Shown here: piece by piece, positions 24,932-34,417 of the stretch
Numbering within the stretch: the stretch's first letter is position 1
Layout: every line of letters begins with the position of its first letter
Source: Bacillus proteolyticus
Lineage (GTDB): Bacteria; Bacillota; Bacilli; Bacillales; Bacillaceae_G
Length of the DNA: 64,000 nucleotides
Direction: 5' to 3'
Assembly: GCF_001884065.1 (NCBI RefSeq)
Contig: NZ_MACH01000157.1
Location: 1-64,000 of the forward strand
Program-made: the position numbers and the translations under genes
Notes under the pieces: model-generated
Told to the model about the DNA's origin: nothing
The model's input: only the letters and a program-made list of their open reading frames with translations
Database searches by the model: none

Positions 24932-27439
24932 ATGATCGGTATTTTAAAAAAGGTGTTCGATGTTAACCAACGCCAAATTAAACGTATGCAGAAGACAGTT
25001 GAGCAAATTGATGCATTAGAATCATCTATTAAGCCACTAACTGATGAGCAATTAAAAGGAAAGACGCTTGAATTTAAAGAGCGTTTAACAAAAGGTGAGA
25101 CAGTAGACGATCTACTTCCTGAAGCTTTTGCGGTTGTTCGTGAAGCAGCAACTCGTGTTCTTGGAATGCGTCCATATGGTGTGCAGTTAATGGGTGGTAT
25201 TGCCTTACATGAAGGGAATATCTCTGAGATGAAAACGGGTGAAGGTAAAACGTTAACATCTACTTTACCTGTATATTTAAACGCATTAACAGGAAAAGGT
25301 GTTCACGTTGTTACAGTCAATGAATACTTAGCGCAACGTGATGCAAGTGAAATGGGACAACTTCATGAGTTCCTTGGCTTAACTGTAGGGATTAACTTAA
25401 ATAGTATGTCACGTGAAGAGAAACAAGCTGCTTATGCTGCTGATATTACGTATAGCACAAATAACGAGCTTGGATTCGATTACTTACGTGACAACATGGT
25501 GTTATATAGAGAGCAGTGCGTTCAGCGTTCACTTCATTTTGCTATTATCGATGAAGTCGATTCTATTCTAGTCGATGAAGCACGTACGCCACTTATTATT
25601 TCTGGACAAGCTCAAAAATCAGCAGAGCTATATATGTTTGCAAATGCATTCGTTCGTACATTAGAAAATGAAAAAGAATATTCATTTGATGTGAAAACGA
25701 AAAATGTAATGTTAACAGAAGATGGTATTACGAAAGCTGAGAAAGCTTTCCATATCGATAACTTATTCGATTTAAAACATGTAGCACTTCTTCACCATAT
25801 TAATCAGGCGCTTCGTGCACACGTTGTTATGCATCTTGATACAGATTATGTTGTACAAGAAGGCGAAATCGTAATTGTAGACCAATTCACTGGTCGTCTT
25901 ATGAAAGGTCGTCGTTATAGCGAAGGTTTACACCAAGCTATTGAAGCAAAAGAAGGCGTAGAAATTCAAAATGAAAGTATGACACTCGCAACAATTACGT
26001 TCCAGAACTATTTCCGTATGTATGAAAAGTTATCTGGTATGACTGGTACAGCGAAAACGGAAGAAGAAGAATTCCGTAGCATTTACAATATGAATGTTAT
26101 CGTAATTCCAACGAACAAAGACATTATTCGTGATGACCGTGCTGATTTAATCTTCAAATCAATGGAGGGCAAATTCAATGCAGTTGTTGAGGATATTGTA
26201 AATCGTCATAAACAAGGGCAACCTATTCTTGTTGGTACAGTTGCAATTGAAACGTCAGAGCTTATTTCAAAAATGTTAACACGTAAAGGTGTACGCCATA
26301 ACATTTTAAACGCGAAAAACCATGCGCGTGAAGCAGATATCATTGCAGAAGCTGGTATGAAAGGTGCTGTAACGATTGCGACGAATATGGCTGGTCGTGG
26401 TACGGATATTAAGCTTGGAGACGATATTAAAAACGTTGGTCTAGCAGTTATCGGTACAGAGCGTCATGAAAGCCGTCGTATTGATAATCAGTTACGTGGT
26501 CGTGCTGGTCGTCAAGGGGATCCTGGTGTAACGCAGTTCTACTTGTCTATGGAAGATGAATTAATGCGCCGCTTCGGTTCTGATAATATGAAAGCGATGA
26601 TGGATCGTCTTGGTATGGATGATTCACAGCCGATCGAAAGTAAAATGGTTTCTCGTGCGGTAGAATCTGCACAAAAACGTGTAGAAGGAAATAACTATGA
26701 TGCACGTAAGCAGTTACTGCAGTACGATGATGTACTTCGTCAGCAACGTGAAGTTATTTACAAACAGCGTCAAGAAGTAATGGATTCTGAGAACTTACGC
26801 AGTATTATTGAAGGTATGATGAAATCTACGGTAGAACGTGCTGTTGCGCTTCATACACAAGAGGAAATTGAAGAAGATTGGAACATTAAAGGTCTTGTTG
26901 ACTACTTAAATACAACCCTTCTGCAAGAAGGGGATGTAAAAGAAGAAGAATTACGTCGCCTTGCTCCAGAGGAAATGAGCGAGCCAATTATCGCGAAGTT
27001 AATAGAGCGTTACAACGACAAAGAAAAGCTTCTGCCAGAAGAGCAAATGCGTGAATTCGAAAAAGTTGTTGTATTCCGTGTTGTAGATACGAAATGGACA
27101 GAGCATATTGATGCGATGGATCATCTTCGTGAAGGTATTCATTTACGTGCTTACGGTCAAATTGATCCACTTCGTGAGTATCAAATGGAAGGATTCGCAA
27201 TGTTCGAGTCAATGATTGCTTCTATCGAAGAGGAAATTTCTCGTTACATTATGAAAGCCGAAATTGAACAAAACTTAGAGCGTCAAGAAGTTGTTCAAGG
27301 TGAAGCTGTTCATCCATCTAGCGATGGCGAAGAAGCGAAGAAAAAACCGGTTGTAAAAGGTGACCAAATGGGACGCAATGATTTATGTAAATGCGGTAGT
27401 GGCAAGAAATATAAAAACTGTTGTGGCATTGGGCAGTAA
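24932..27439 (+). CDS. secA: Preprotein translocase ATPase SecA
   Basis: Motor of the Sec export pathway, peripheral on SecYEG. Walker A M-K-T-G-E-G-K-T is at residues 100-107, D-E-V-D is motif II near 207, and the helicase-like N-A-G-R-G-T-D-I region is present as N-M-A-G-R-G-T-D-I. The C-terminus has the SecB/lipid-binding zinc site [13 protein letters not shown]. At 835 residues it is the housekeeping SecA1 form (B. subtilis SecA is 841). RBS AAGAGGAG. It is followed by prfB as in B. subtilis. Confidence 0.96.
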   Translation: MIGILKKVFDVNQRQIKRMQKTVEQIDALESSIKPLTDEQLKGKTLEFKERLTKGETVDDLLPEAFAVVREAATRVLGMRPYGVQLMGGIALHEGNISEMKTGEGKTLTSTLPVYLNALTGKGVHVVTVNEYLAQRDASEMGQLHEFLGLTVGINLNSMSREEKQAAYAADITYSTNNELGFDYLRDNMVLYREQCVQRSLHFAIIDEVDSILVDEARTPLIISGQAQKSAELYMFANAFVRTLENEKEYSFDVKTKNVMLTEDGITKAEKAFHIDNLFDLKHVALLHHINQALRAHVVMHLDTDYVVQEGEIVIVDQFTGRLMKGRRYSEGLHQAIEAKEGVEIQNESMTLATITFQNYFRMYEKLSGMTGTAKTEEEEFRSIYNMNVIVIPTNKDIIRDDRADLIFKSMEGKFNAVVEDIVNRHKQGQPILVGTVAIETSELISKMLTRKGVRHNILNAKNHAREADIIAEAGMKGAVTIATNMAGRGTDIKLGDDIKNVGLAVIGTERHESRRIDNQLRGRAGRQGDPGVTQFYLSMEDELMRRFGSDNMKAMMDRLGMDDSQPIESKMVSRAVESAQKRVEGNNYDARKQLLQYDDVLRQQREVIYKQRQEVMDSENLRSIIEGMMKSTVERAVALHTQEEIEEDWNIKGLVDYLNTTLLQEGDVKEEELRRLAPEEMSEPIIAKLIERYNDKEKLLPEEQMREFEKVVVFRVVDTKWTEHIDAMDHLREGIHLRAYGQIDPLREYQMEGFAMFESMIASIEEEISRYIMKAEIEQNLERQEVVQGEAVHPSSDGEEAKKKPVVKGDQMGRNDLCKCGSGKKYKNCCGIGQ

Positions 27440-27503
27440 TAGGAAACTGTAGTTCAGACTGCTTTGCAAACTTTTACATCAAAAATATATAATAAAAAGG
27501 ATT

Positions 27504-27533
27504 AAACTCTCTCCGTAATAAGTGGAGAGAGTT
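27504..27533 (+). other. Hairpin between secA and prfB
   Basis: AAACTCTCTCC pairs perfectly with GGAGAGAGTTT around 8 nt. Only a CCCTTGTTTT tract follows, so termination would be weak. It may separate secA from prfB mRNA. Confidence 0.5.
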
Positions 27534-27582
27534 TCCCTTGTTTTCGTATGAAAGTAACAGCAATTACATAGAGGTGAAGGAA

Positions 27583-28681
27583 ATGGAATTAGTAGAAATT
27601 AGGCAAGAATTAGAAAAAATGGCTAAGAGATTAGCGGCTTTTAGGGGGTCTCTTTGACCTCCCTACTAAGGAAAAACAAATTGCAGAGTTAGAAGAAAAA
27701 ATGATGGGCGCAGGATTTTGGGATGACCAACAAGGCGCACAAGCTGTAATTAATGAAGCGAATGCGCTGAAAGATATGGTTGGAAGTTTCCGTCAGTTAG
27801 ATGAGACGTTCGAAAACTTAGAAATGACGCATGAACTGTTAAAAGAAGAGTATGATGAGGATTTACATGAGGAATTAGAGTCAGAAGTGAAAACTTTAAT
27901 TCAAGATATGAATGAGTATGAGCTTCAGTTACTGCTAAGCGATCCTTATGATAAAAATAACGCTATTTTAGAATTACACCCAGGTGCAGGTGGAACAGAG
28001 TCACAAGACTGGGGTTCTATGTTATTACGTATGTATACACGCTGGGCTGAAAAACGTGGATTTAAAGTAGAAACGGTTGACTACTTACCAGGTGATGAAG
28101 CTGGTATTAAGAGTGTTACTTTATTAATTAAAGGTCATAACGCTTACGGTTACTTAAAAGCAGAGAAAGGTGTACATCGTCTTGTACGTATTTCACCGTT
28201 CGATTCTTCAGGCCGTCGTCATACATCATTCGTATCTTGTGAAGTTGTACCTGAGTTCAATGATGAAGTTGAAATTGAAGTGCGTACAGAAGACTTGAAA
28301 ATTGATACGTACCGTGCAAGTGGAGCTGGTGGGCAGCACATTAATACGACAGATTCAGCAGTTCGTATTACGCATACACCGACAAATACGGTTGTAACAT
28401 GTCAGTCAGAGCGCTCTCAAATTAAAAACCGTGAGCATGCGATGAAAATGTTAAAAGCAAAATTATATCAAAAGAAACTAGAAGAACAACAAGCACAATT
28501 AGATGAAATCCGCGGGGAACAAAAAGAAATCGGATGGGGTAGCCAAATCCGTTCTTACGTATTCCACCCGTATTCTCTTGTGAAAGACCACCGTACAAAT
28601 ACAGAGGTGGGTAACGTACAAGCAGTTATGGATGGAGAAATTGATCCATTTATTGATGCGTATTTACGTTCTCGTATTTAA
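27583..28681 (+). CDS. prfB: Peptide chain release factor 2, programmed +1 frameshift
   Basis: RF2 releases peptides at UGA and UAA. The gene opens at ATG 27583 (after GAGGTGAAGG), runs 24 codons to CTT TGA C at 27652-27658, and must shift +1 past T27655 to continue. An internal AGGGGG at 27642-27647 lies just before the shift site, the standard RF2 frameshift stimulator. The product is 365 residues. The anticodon-mimic tripeptide S-P-F and the catalytic G-G-Q (in S-G-A-G-G-Q-H-I-N) are intact. The in-frame UGA makes expression self-limiting: abundant RF2 terminates, scarce RF2 permits the shift. Confidence 0.96.
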
Positions 28682-28772
28682 TAAGAGAAAAAGCCAACAG
28701 GATTGTTGGCACATGCTGAGGTAAAAGAGGATATAAAGAGGTTTATCTTATTTATATTGATGAAATAATGAG

Positions 28773-28806
28773 GAAGAGAAGTTGAAAACGACAACTTCTC
28801 TTTTTG
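28773..28806 (+). terminator. Terminator of prfB
   Basis: AGAGAAGTTG pairs with CAACTTCTCT and is followed by T. Confidence 0.85.
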
Positions 28807-29139
28807 ATGAGATTATATGTAGAATACAACGCTGCATATTGTTTTGTAAAAAGTAGAGAATAGTAAAACAAAGCGGTAATAGAGTAGGACCTTATATGGA
28901 ATTTTTTTAATTTGCTTTGAAGAAAGAGGTTCTTTATAGAACTTTCTAAGGTGTTCACAGAATTGAAACAATTCGTGAAAGCTTTATTTTATTAGGCTTC
29001 TCGATATATTTGTAAAAAATATGAAATACACCTTGGTTTTTCTATATAAAGATAATGCTTATAATGAATATTGAGTGTGTTATGAGGACTATTGCCTAGT
29101 TATGAATGAAAAGAATATCAACAATGGGGAGCGATAGAA
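28807..29139 (+). other. 333-bp non-coding region upstream of cccB
   Basis: AT-rich, with no open frame worth calling. The best promoter candidate is TTGGTT (about 29033) with a perfect TATAAT (29058-29063), about 19 bp apart, some 75 bp before cccB. No other structure was recognised. Confidence 0.5.
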
Positions 29140-29463
29140 GTGAAAAAGAAATTGTTGGCTATTGCGTTAGGAACATCAGTCGTTTTTGCTTTAGGAGCAT
29201 GTGGAAATAAAGAAGAAAGTAAACCGTCGAAACAATCTGCAAGTACAGATAGTGCAGAACAAATTTTCCAAAGAAGTTGTGCTGGTTGTCACGCGAAAGA
29301 TTTAGCAGGAGCAACTGGACCTGATTTAAGAAAAGTAGGCAGTAAGTATGACGCTGCAGATATCGAAGAAATTATTAAAAAAGGTCGCGGCTCAATGTCA
29401 CCTGGACTTATTCAAGGTGAGGACGCGAAAAAAGTAGCTGAGTGGTTAGCAGAACATAAATAA
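29140..29463 (+). CDS. cccB: Membrane-anchored cytochrome c551 (lipoprotein)
   Basis: Small c-type cytochrome on the outer face of the membrane, an electron donor to terminal oxidases. The GTG start leads into a lipoprotein signal with lipobox A-L-G-A-C (Cys21), a Ser/Lys linker, then the heme site C-A-G-C-H (about 47-51) and the axial methionine in S-M-S-P-G. It is 107 residues long, as in B. subtilis CccB, and lies between prfB and ftsE as there. Confidence 0.92.
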   Translation: MKKKLLAIALGTSVVFALGACGNKEESKPSKQSASTDSAEQIFQRSCAGCHAKDLAGATGPDLRKVGSKYDAADIEEIIKKGRGSMSPGLIQGEDAKKVAEWLAEHK

Positions 29464-29477
29464 GAAACGTAATTAAT

Positions 29478-29551
29478 AAACGAGCTGATTGTATAACTTG
29501 ACCGAAAAGCGCTTTAGGTTAAGCAATACAATCAGCTCGTTTACCTTTTTT
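29478..29551 (+). terminator. Large terminator of cccB
   Basis: A 17-bp perfect outer stem (29478-29494 with 29526-29542) encloses an inner TTGACC/GGTTAA stem, followed by ACCTTTTTT. Confidence 0.88.
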
Positions 29552-29785
29552 GGGGATGTAACATAACTGTAACAAAAATGTATCCGAACTGGAAACCGTT
29601 TGATGTTACAATGAGGTTTGTAGAATTTTGCTGAAATATATTACATAGAGTAGCGGTGCTAATAAAAAGCATGTATGGAAGCTACCTTCAACAAGAATGG
29701 TCAAGCGAGAATAAGGTTATTCTTTTATTTTCAAATGTACAGAAAAGTATTTCGAAAAAAATCATTAAGTATTGGGTGATAAATA

Positions 29786-30472
29786 ATGATAAAAATGACG
29801 AATGTTTATAAGGAGTACCCAAATGGTATGAAAGCCATTGCTGGTCTCACAGTTAACATTAAACAAGGTGAATTCGTATACGTAGTTGGACCGAGTGGAG
29901 CCGGAAAATCTACATTTATTAAAATGATGTATCGTGAGGAGAAACCATCTACAGGATCAATTAATGTAAATGGACTTGTAATTGAAACATTAGCAGAAAG
30001 AGATGTTCCGTATTTCCGTCGTCAATTAGGCGTGATTTTCCAAGATTTTAAATTGCTACCTAAATTAACGGTATATGAGAATGTTGCGTTTGCTTTAGAG
30101 GTAATTGAAGAAGAACCAGATGCGATTCGTGAACGTGTTACAGAAGTGTTAGGTCTTGTAGGTCTAGATGATCGTGCAGATGCACTTCCAGGTGAACTTT
30201 CAGGCGGAGAGCAACAACGTGTGGCGATCGCAAGAGCGATTGTAAATAGACCAAAGGTTGTAATTGCCGATGAGCCAACAGGTAACTTAGATATTGAAAC
30301 GGCTCTTGATATTATGAAGATTTTTACGCGCATTAATGAGCGTGGTACAACGATTGTTATGGCGACGCATAACTCAGATATCGTAAATACAATTCGTCAT
30401 CGTGTAATCGCGATTGAAGGCGGGAAAATTGTTCGAGACGAGATTGAGGGAGGATACGGATATGAAGACTAA
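29786..30472 (+). CDS. ftsE: Cell division ABC ATPase FtsE
   Basis: Cytoplasmic ATPase of the FtsEX complex, which controls a peptidoglycan hydrolase (CwlO in Bacillus) across the membrane and affects sporulation entry. Walker A G-P-S-G-A-G-K-S (36-43), signature L-S-G-G-E-Q-Q-R near 137 and Walker B V-I-A-D-E-P near 159 are intact. 228 residues, normal. The 3' end overlaps ftsX by 11 bp. Confidence 0.95.
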   Translation: MIKMTNVYKEYPNGMKAIAGLTVNIKQGEFVYVVGPSGAGKSTFIKMMYREEKPSTGSINVNGLVIETLAERDVPYFRRQLGVIFQDFKLLPKLTVYENVAFALEVIEEEPDAIRERVTEVLGLVGLDDRADALPGELSGGEQQRVAIARAIVNRPKVVIADEPTGNLDIETALDIMKIFTRINERGTTIVMATHNSDIVNTIRHRVIAIEGGKIVRDEIEGGYGYED

Positions 30473-31355
30473 GACCCTTAGTCGACATTTGCGAGAAGGT
30501 GTAAAGAATCTATCCCGTAACGGATGGATGACGTTTGCTTCTGTTAGTGCAGTAACGGTTACATTATTACTTGTAGGTGTCTTTTTAACAGCGATTATGA
30601 ATATGAACCATTTTGCGACGAAAGTAGAGCAAGATGTGGAAATTCGTGTGCATATTGATCCAGCAGCAAAAGAAGCTGATCAAAAGAAATTAGAAGAAGA
30701 TATGAGTAAAATTGCGAAAGTAGATTCTATTAAATATTCTTCTAAAGAAGAAGAGTTGAAACGTTTAATTAAAAGCTTAGGTGATAGTGGAAAAACGTTC
30801 GAACTATTTGAGCAAGATAACCCACTGAAAGACGTATTTGTTGTAAAGGCGAAAGAGCCGACTGATACAGCAGCAATCGCGAAAAAGATTGAGAAAATGC
30901 AGTTTGTAAGTAATGTTCAATACGGTAAAGGCCAAGTTGAAAAATTATTTGATACTGTAAAAACTGGTCGTAATATCGGGATTCTGCTAATTGCTGGTCT
31001 TCTATTCACAGCGATGTTCTTAATCTCTAACACAATTAAAATTACAATTTATGCTCGTAGTACTGAGATTGAAATTATGAAACTTGTTGGTGCAACAAAC
31101 TGGTTTATTCGTTGGCCGTTCTTGTTAGAGGGATTATTCCTAGGAGTATTAGGATCAATTATTCCAATCGGAGTAATTTTAGTTATATATAATTCATTGC
31201 AAGGTGTGTTTAATGAAAAACTTGGCGGAACAATTTTCGAGCTTCTACCATACAACCCGTTCGTATTCCAATTAGCTGGTTTATTAGTGTTAATCGGTGC
31301 ATTAATTGGTATGTGGGGAAGTGTAATGTCAATTCGTCGCTTCTTAAAAGTATAA
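30462..31355 (+). CDS. ftsX: Cell division membrane protein FtsX
   Basis: Permease-like partner of FtsE with four membrane segments and an extracellular loop (about residues 50-165) that touches the hydrolase. The start at ATG 30462 inside the ftsE end is used because GAGGGAGGAT precedes it and the family begins R-H-L-R-E-G-V-K-N-L-S-R-N-G-W-M; an upstream in-frame start has no site. It is 297 residues long. A cwlO-type gene, the expected client, is at 18414. Confidence 0.94.
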   Translation: MKTKTLSRHLREGVKNLSRNGWMTFASVSAVTVTLLLVGVFLTAIMNMNHFATKVEQDVEIRVHIDPAAKEADQKKLEEDMSKIAKVDSIKYSSKEEELKRLIKSLGDSGKTFELFEQDNPLKDVFVVKAKEPTDTAAIAKKIEKMQFVSNVQYGKGQVEKLFDTVKTGRNIGILLIAGLLFTAMFLISNTIKITIYARSTEIEIMKLVGATNWFIRWPFLLEGLFLGVLGSIIPIGVILVIYNSLQGVFNEKLGGTIFELLPYNPFVFQLAGLLVLIGALIGMWGSVMSIRRFLKV

Positions 31356-31404
31356 AAAGTTGCAAACATAATTCGTACAAGCTTATCATATAGTAGAAAT
31401 AGGT

Positions 31405-31434
31405 AAAGGCATCACACATCGTGTGATGCCTTTT
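31405..31434 (+). terminator. Terminator of ftsEX
   Basis: AAAGGCATCACAC pairs with GTGTGATGCCTTT around a 3-4 nt loop, followed by only four T. It lies 40 bp before the ctpB start, so some read-through to ctpB is possible. Confidence 0.8.
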
Positions 31435-31473
31435 GCTACACCACCTGTGTGTTCTGGAAAGGGGAATTCCGCA

Positions 31474-32910
31474 TTGAAACGTAGAGTTGCAATTATTGGA
31501 ATGGTTGTTGCATTTTTAATTGGTGCTGGCGGGATGTTTGGTGGTATGTACTGGTTTGGGATAAACCCAGCGTATGTAACGCAAACAGTATCGAATGGTA
31601 ATGCTGGCACAGCGCAAGGGAATTTGGCAAAAATTAATGAGGCGTATGCACTAATTGATTCACGTTATGTGGAAGACGTGAAAGACGACAAGTTAGTCGA
31701 AGGTGCAATACAAGGCATGTTGTCTACGCTGAAGGACCCTTATTCCACGTATATGGATAAAGAAACGGCAAAACAGTTTAGTCAATCACTAGATCCTGAA
31801 CTTGAAGGGATTGGAGCTGAAGTGAACAAAACGGACGGTAAGCTTATTATCGTATCGCCAATTAAAGGTTCACCAGCAGAAAAGATAGGAATTAAACCAA
31901 ATGACCAAATTTTATCTGTAGATGGAAATAGTGTGAAAGATTTATCACGTGAAGAAGCAGTATTGAAAATTCGTGGTAAAAAAGGAACGACTGTTGCAAT
32001 TGAAATTAAGCGCGCAGGAGTGGCTGATCCGATTGTATTTAAAATTAAGCGTGAAAAGATTCCAATCTTCACTGTATTTAGTTCCGTAAAGCAAGAGAGC
32101 GGAAAAGATATCGGTTATATGCAAATTACTTCTTTTGCTGAAAATACTGCGAAAGAATTTAAGGATCAGTTAAAAGAATTAGAGAAGAAACATATAGCAG
32201 GCTTAGTTATTGACGTACGTGGTAATCCTGGTGGCTATTTAAATAGTGTAGAGGACATACTAGGAGACATCATGACAGATAAAAAGCCAATGTTGCAAGT
32301 AGAACAGCGAAATGGTGAGAAGAAGAAATTCTCTACGGAATTGAAAGAGAGAAAGTCATATCCAATTTCAGTATTAATTGATAACGGAAGTGCTTCTGCT
32401 TCAGAGATTTTAGCTGGTGCGCTAAAAGAAGGAGAAGGATACGATTTAATTGGTGAAAAAACGTTTGGTAAAGGTACTGTTCAGCAGGCTGTTCCATTTA
32501 AAGATGGCAGTAACATTAAATTAACGATGTTTAAATGGTTAACACCGGACGGTAATTGGATTCATAAAAAAGGAATCGCGCCAACTGTAGAAGTGAAGCA
32601 ACCAGATTATTATCACGCGACACCAATTCAAATTGAAAAGACACTTTCATACAATTCGAATGATGTGCAAGTAAAACACGCGCAAGAAATGCTCAAGAGC
32701 TTAGGATATGTACCAGGCCGTGATGATGGATACTTTAGTAAAGAGACAGAATCAGCACTGAAAGCATTCCAAAATGCAAATGAGATGGAAGCGACAGGAC
32801 AACTTGATAAAAAGACAGCTGAAGCAATTCAAAATAAAATCATTGAAAAAATCCGTTCTGGAGAAAACGATTTACAACTACAAACGGCATTGAAATTAAT
32901 AGCGAAATAA
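31474..32910 (+). CDS. ctpB: C-terminal processing serine protease CtpB
   Basis: Secreted/membrane-anchored PDZ protease; in B. subtilis CtpB cleaves SpoIVFA in the intermembrane space to release the sigma-K checkpoint. Features: one N-terminal membrane anchor (about 8-28), a PDZ domain (about 85-165), catalytic Ser in N-G-S-A-S-A-S-E-I-L near 308 and Lys in G-E-K-T-F-G-K-G near 335, and a C-terminal peptidoglycan-binding domain (about 395-460). The TTG at 31474 has AAAGGGG 9 bp before it (478 residues); an ATG at 31423 would start inside the upstream terminator. Confidence 0.92.
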   Translation: MKRRVAIIGMVVAFLIGAGGMFGGMYWFGINPAYVTQTVSNGNAGTAQGNLAKINEAYALIDSRYVEDVKDDKLVEGAIQGMLSTLKDPYSTYMDKETAKQFSQSLDPELEGIGAEVNKTDGKLIIVSPIKGSPAEKIGIKPNDQILSVDGNSVKDLSREEAVLKIRGKKGTTVAIEIKRAGVADPIVFKIKREKIPIFTVFSSVKQESGKDIGYMQITSFAENTAKEFKDQLKELEKKHIAGLVIDVRGNPGGYLNSVEDILGDIMTDKKPMLQVEQRNGEKKKFSTELKERKSYPISVLIDNGSASASEILAGALKEGEGYDLIGEKTFGKGTVQQAVPFKDGSNIKLTMFKWLTPDGNWIHKKGIAPTVEVKQPDYYHATPIQIEKTLSYNSNDVQVKHAQEMLKSLGYVPGRDDGYFSKETESALKAFQNANEMEATGQLDKKTAEAIQNKIIEKIRSGENDLQLQTALKLIAK

Positions 32911-32915
32911 GAAAG

Positions 32916-32948
32916 AATACAGGCACTTTGATGCCTGTATTTTTTTAT
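32916..32948 (+). terminator. Terminator of ctpB
   Basis: AATACAGGCA pairs with TGCCTGTATT around CTTTGA, followed by seven T. Confidence 0.92.
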
Positions 32949-33005
32949 GTGTTAAATATGATAAGATAAAAAGAAAGAATGATATAAATGGTGGTGAATG
33001 AATTC

Positions 33006-34190
33006 GTGGAGGCATGGCTTTTTGAAATACTACGAGCAGTTGGACGTTTTTTCTTACACCCTGCTGTCTATGTATTTTTAATTAGTAGTATCTTCGTTGG
33101 ATACTTACGTATATTAAGAGAACGAAAAGATTTTTCTTTTAAAGTATATGATATTTGGTTTGAACTGCGAACAACTCTATTTGCAGGTATTAAGTACGGA
33201 TTAATCGTATCTATTATTACGATTGGGCTCGGGCTCGTCGTTTCAAAAGCGAGTTTATGGGCAATTTTACTTTGGACGTTATTATTTGGATTAACTGCTA
33301 TGTATCGCTATTTATCTGTAGCGTATACGTTCGGTATCGCTATTGCATTCGTGTTGTTATCGTCTAAGGTGCCAGTTTCCTTCTTACAGCTTGGAGAAGG
33401 TGAAGAGGGTACAATTGTATCCCTTGCTATTTTACTAGGCGTTATGCTCGTTGTAGAGGGTTTATTAATCTCTAAAAATGCAGTACGGTATTCTACGCCG
33501 AAAATTAAAAAAGGTAAGCGTGGGCTACGAATTGGGCTACATGAATCAAATCGTTTATGGCTTGTACCAGTATTTATTCTTATACCAGGAGACGCGGTGA
33601 CAAGTTTTATTCCTTGGTGGCCTGTCGTTTCAATAGGTTCAACTACATACTCTTTATTCCTCGTTCCATTTTTAATTGGATTTATGAGAACGATTAGAAG
33701 TTATGAGCCAACGGAAGCTTTATTATTTACAGGAAGACGTGTATATGGACTAGCAGGACTCGTGCTCGTTTTAGGAATCGCAAGTTATTGGTGGCACGTA
33801 TTCGCGATAATCGCGATGGGAGTTGCAATGCTTGGGCGTTTCACAATTTCAATGCAAGAGAAAATTGCGGATGAGACAAGGCCGGCGTACTTTGCCGCAC
33901 GTAATGATGGGCTCGTTGTGCTAGATACAATTCCGAATACAATTGGGGTAGAGATGAATTTAAAGCCTGGAGAAGTTATTACGAAAGTAAATGGAGTCAT
34001 TCCAAGAAGTACAGAAGAGTTTTATGATGCGCTTCAAACGAAGACAACAGGAGCATTTTGTAAATTAGAAGTATTAGATACAAATGGGGAGCTTCGTCTT
34101 GCTCAAACGGCATTATACGCCGGGGGCCATCACGAATTAGGTGTTGTGTTTGTCCAGCAGGAGCATGAGTTTGATTCAGAAGCTATATAA
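33006..34190 (+). CDS. minJ: Division-topology protein MinJ-like (multi-TM + PDZ)
   Basis: In B. subtilis MinJ bridges DivIVA and MinCD at poles and septa. The protein (394 residues) has six or more hydrophobic segments in the first 290 residues and a cytoplasmic PDZ domain at the C-terminus (about 305-380, with P-N-T-I-G-V-E-M-N-L-K-P-G-E-V-I). The GTG at 33006 is chosen because GGTGGTGA lies 8 bp before it and the frame matches family N-termini; ATG 32988 (six residues longer) has no clear site. It is placed after ctpB, as in B. subtilis. Confidence 0.82.
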   Translation: MEAWLFEILRAVGRFFLHPAVYVFLISSIFVGYLRILRERKDFSFKVYDIWFELRTTLFAGIKYGLIVSIITIGLGLVVSKASLWAILLWTLLFGLTAMYRYLSVAYTFGIAIAFVLLSSKVPVSFLQLGEGEEGTIVSLAILLGVMLVVEGLLISKNAVRYSTPKIKKGKRGLRIGLHESNRLWLVPVFILIPGDAVTSFIPWWPVVSIGSTTYSLFLVPFLIGFMRTIRSYEPTEALLFTGRRVYGLAGLVLVLGIASYWWHVFAIIAMGVAMLGRFTISMQEKIADETRPAYFAARNDGLVVLDTIPNTIGVEMNLKPGEVITKVNGVIPRSTEEFYDALQTKTTGAFCKLEVLDTNGELRLAQTALYAGGHHELGVVFVQQEHEFDSEAI

Positions 34191-34197
34191 TAAAATG

Positions 34198-34230
34198 AGG
34201 GTGTCACCATTAGGTGACACCCTTTTCTTT
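34198..34230 (+). terminator. Terminator of minJ
   Basis: AGGGTGTCACC pairs perfectly with GGTGACACCCT around ATTA, followed by TTTCTTTT. Confidence 0.92.
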
Positions 34231-34260
34231 TGGTTTAGATGGGATAGGTAGTAAATGAAA

Positions 34261-34301
34261 TTTATATCAGCGATTATTCGAATATATCGACTTTCCGGCA
34301 A
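34261..34301 (-). repeat. Dispersed repeat, family A, inverted copy
   Basis: On the minus strand it reads TGCCGGAAAGTCGATATATT then CGAATAATCGCTGATATAAA, aligned along its length with the copies at 41641-41680, 6847-6876 and 61365-61425. Confidence 0.65.
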
Positions 34302-34350
34302 AAAATGACAACTATCGCTAATCTTATTTTTAGTTTCATAGACGGATAAC

Positions 34351-34380
34351 TTGAATAATTATTTGATAATGGTTATCATT
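34351..34380 (+). promoter_or_regulatory. Fur box over a sigma-A promoter of the ABC exporter gene
   Basis: TGATAAT-G-GTTATCA (34364-34378) matches the Bacillus 7-1-7 Fur consensus TGATAATNATTATCA in 13 of 14 arm positions. It overlaps the -10 box TATCAT (34375-34380) of a promoter whose -35 is TTGAAT (34351-34356), 18 bp spacing. The start codon is 38 bp downstream. Iron-dependent repression is inferred. Confidence 0.75.
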
Positions 34381-34417
34381 TAGGGAGTGTTTTTAATTTG
34401 GAAAATGGAGGGAATAT

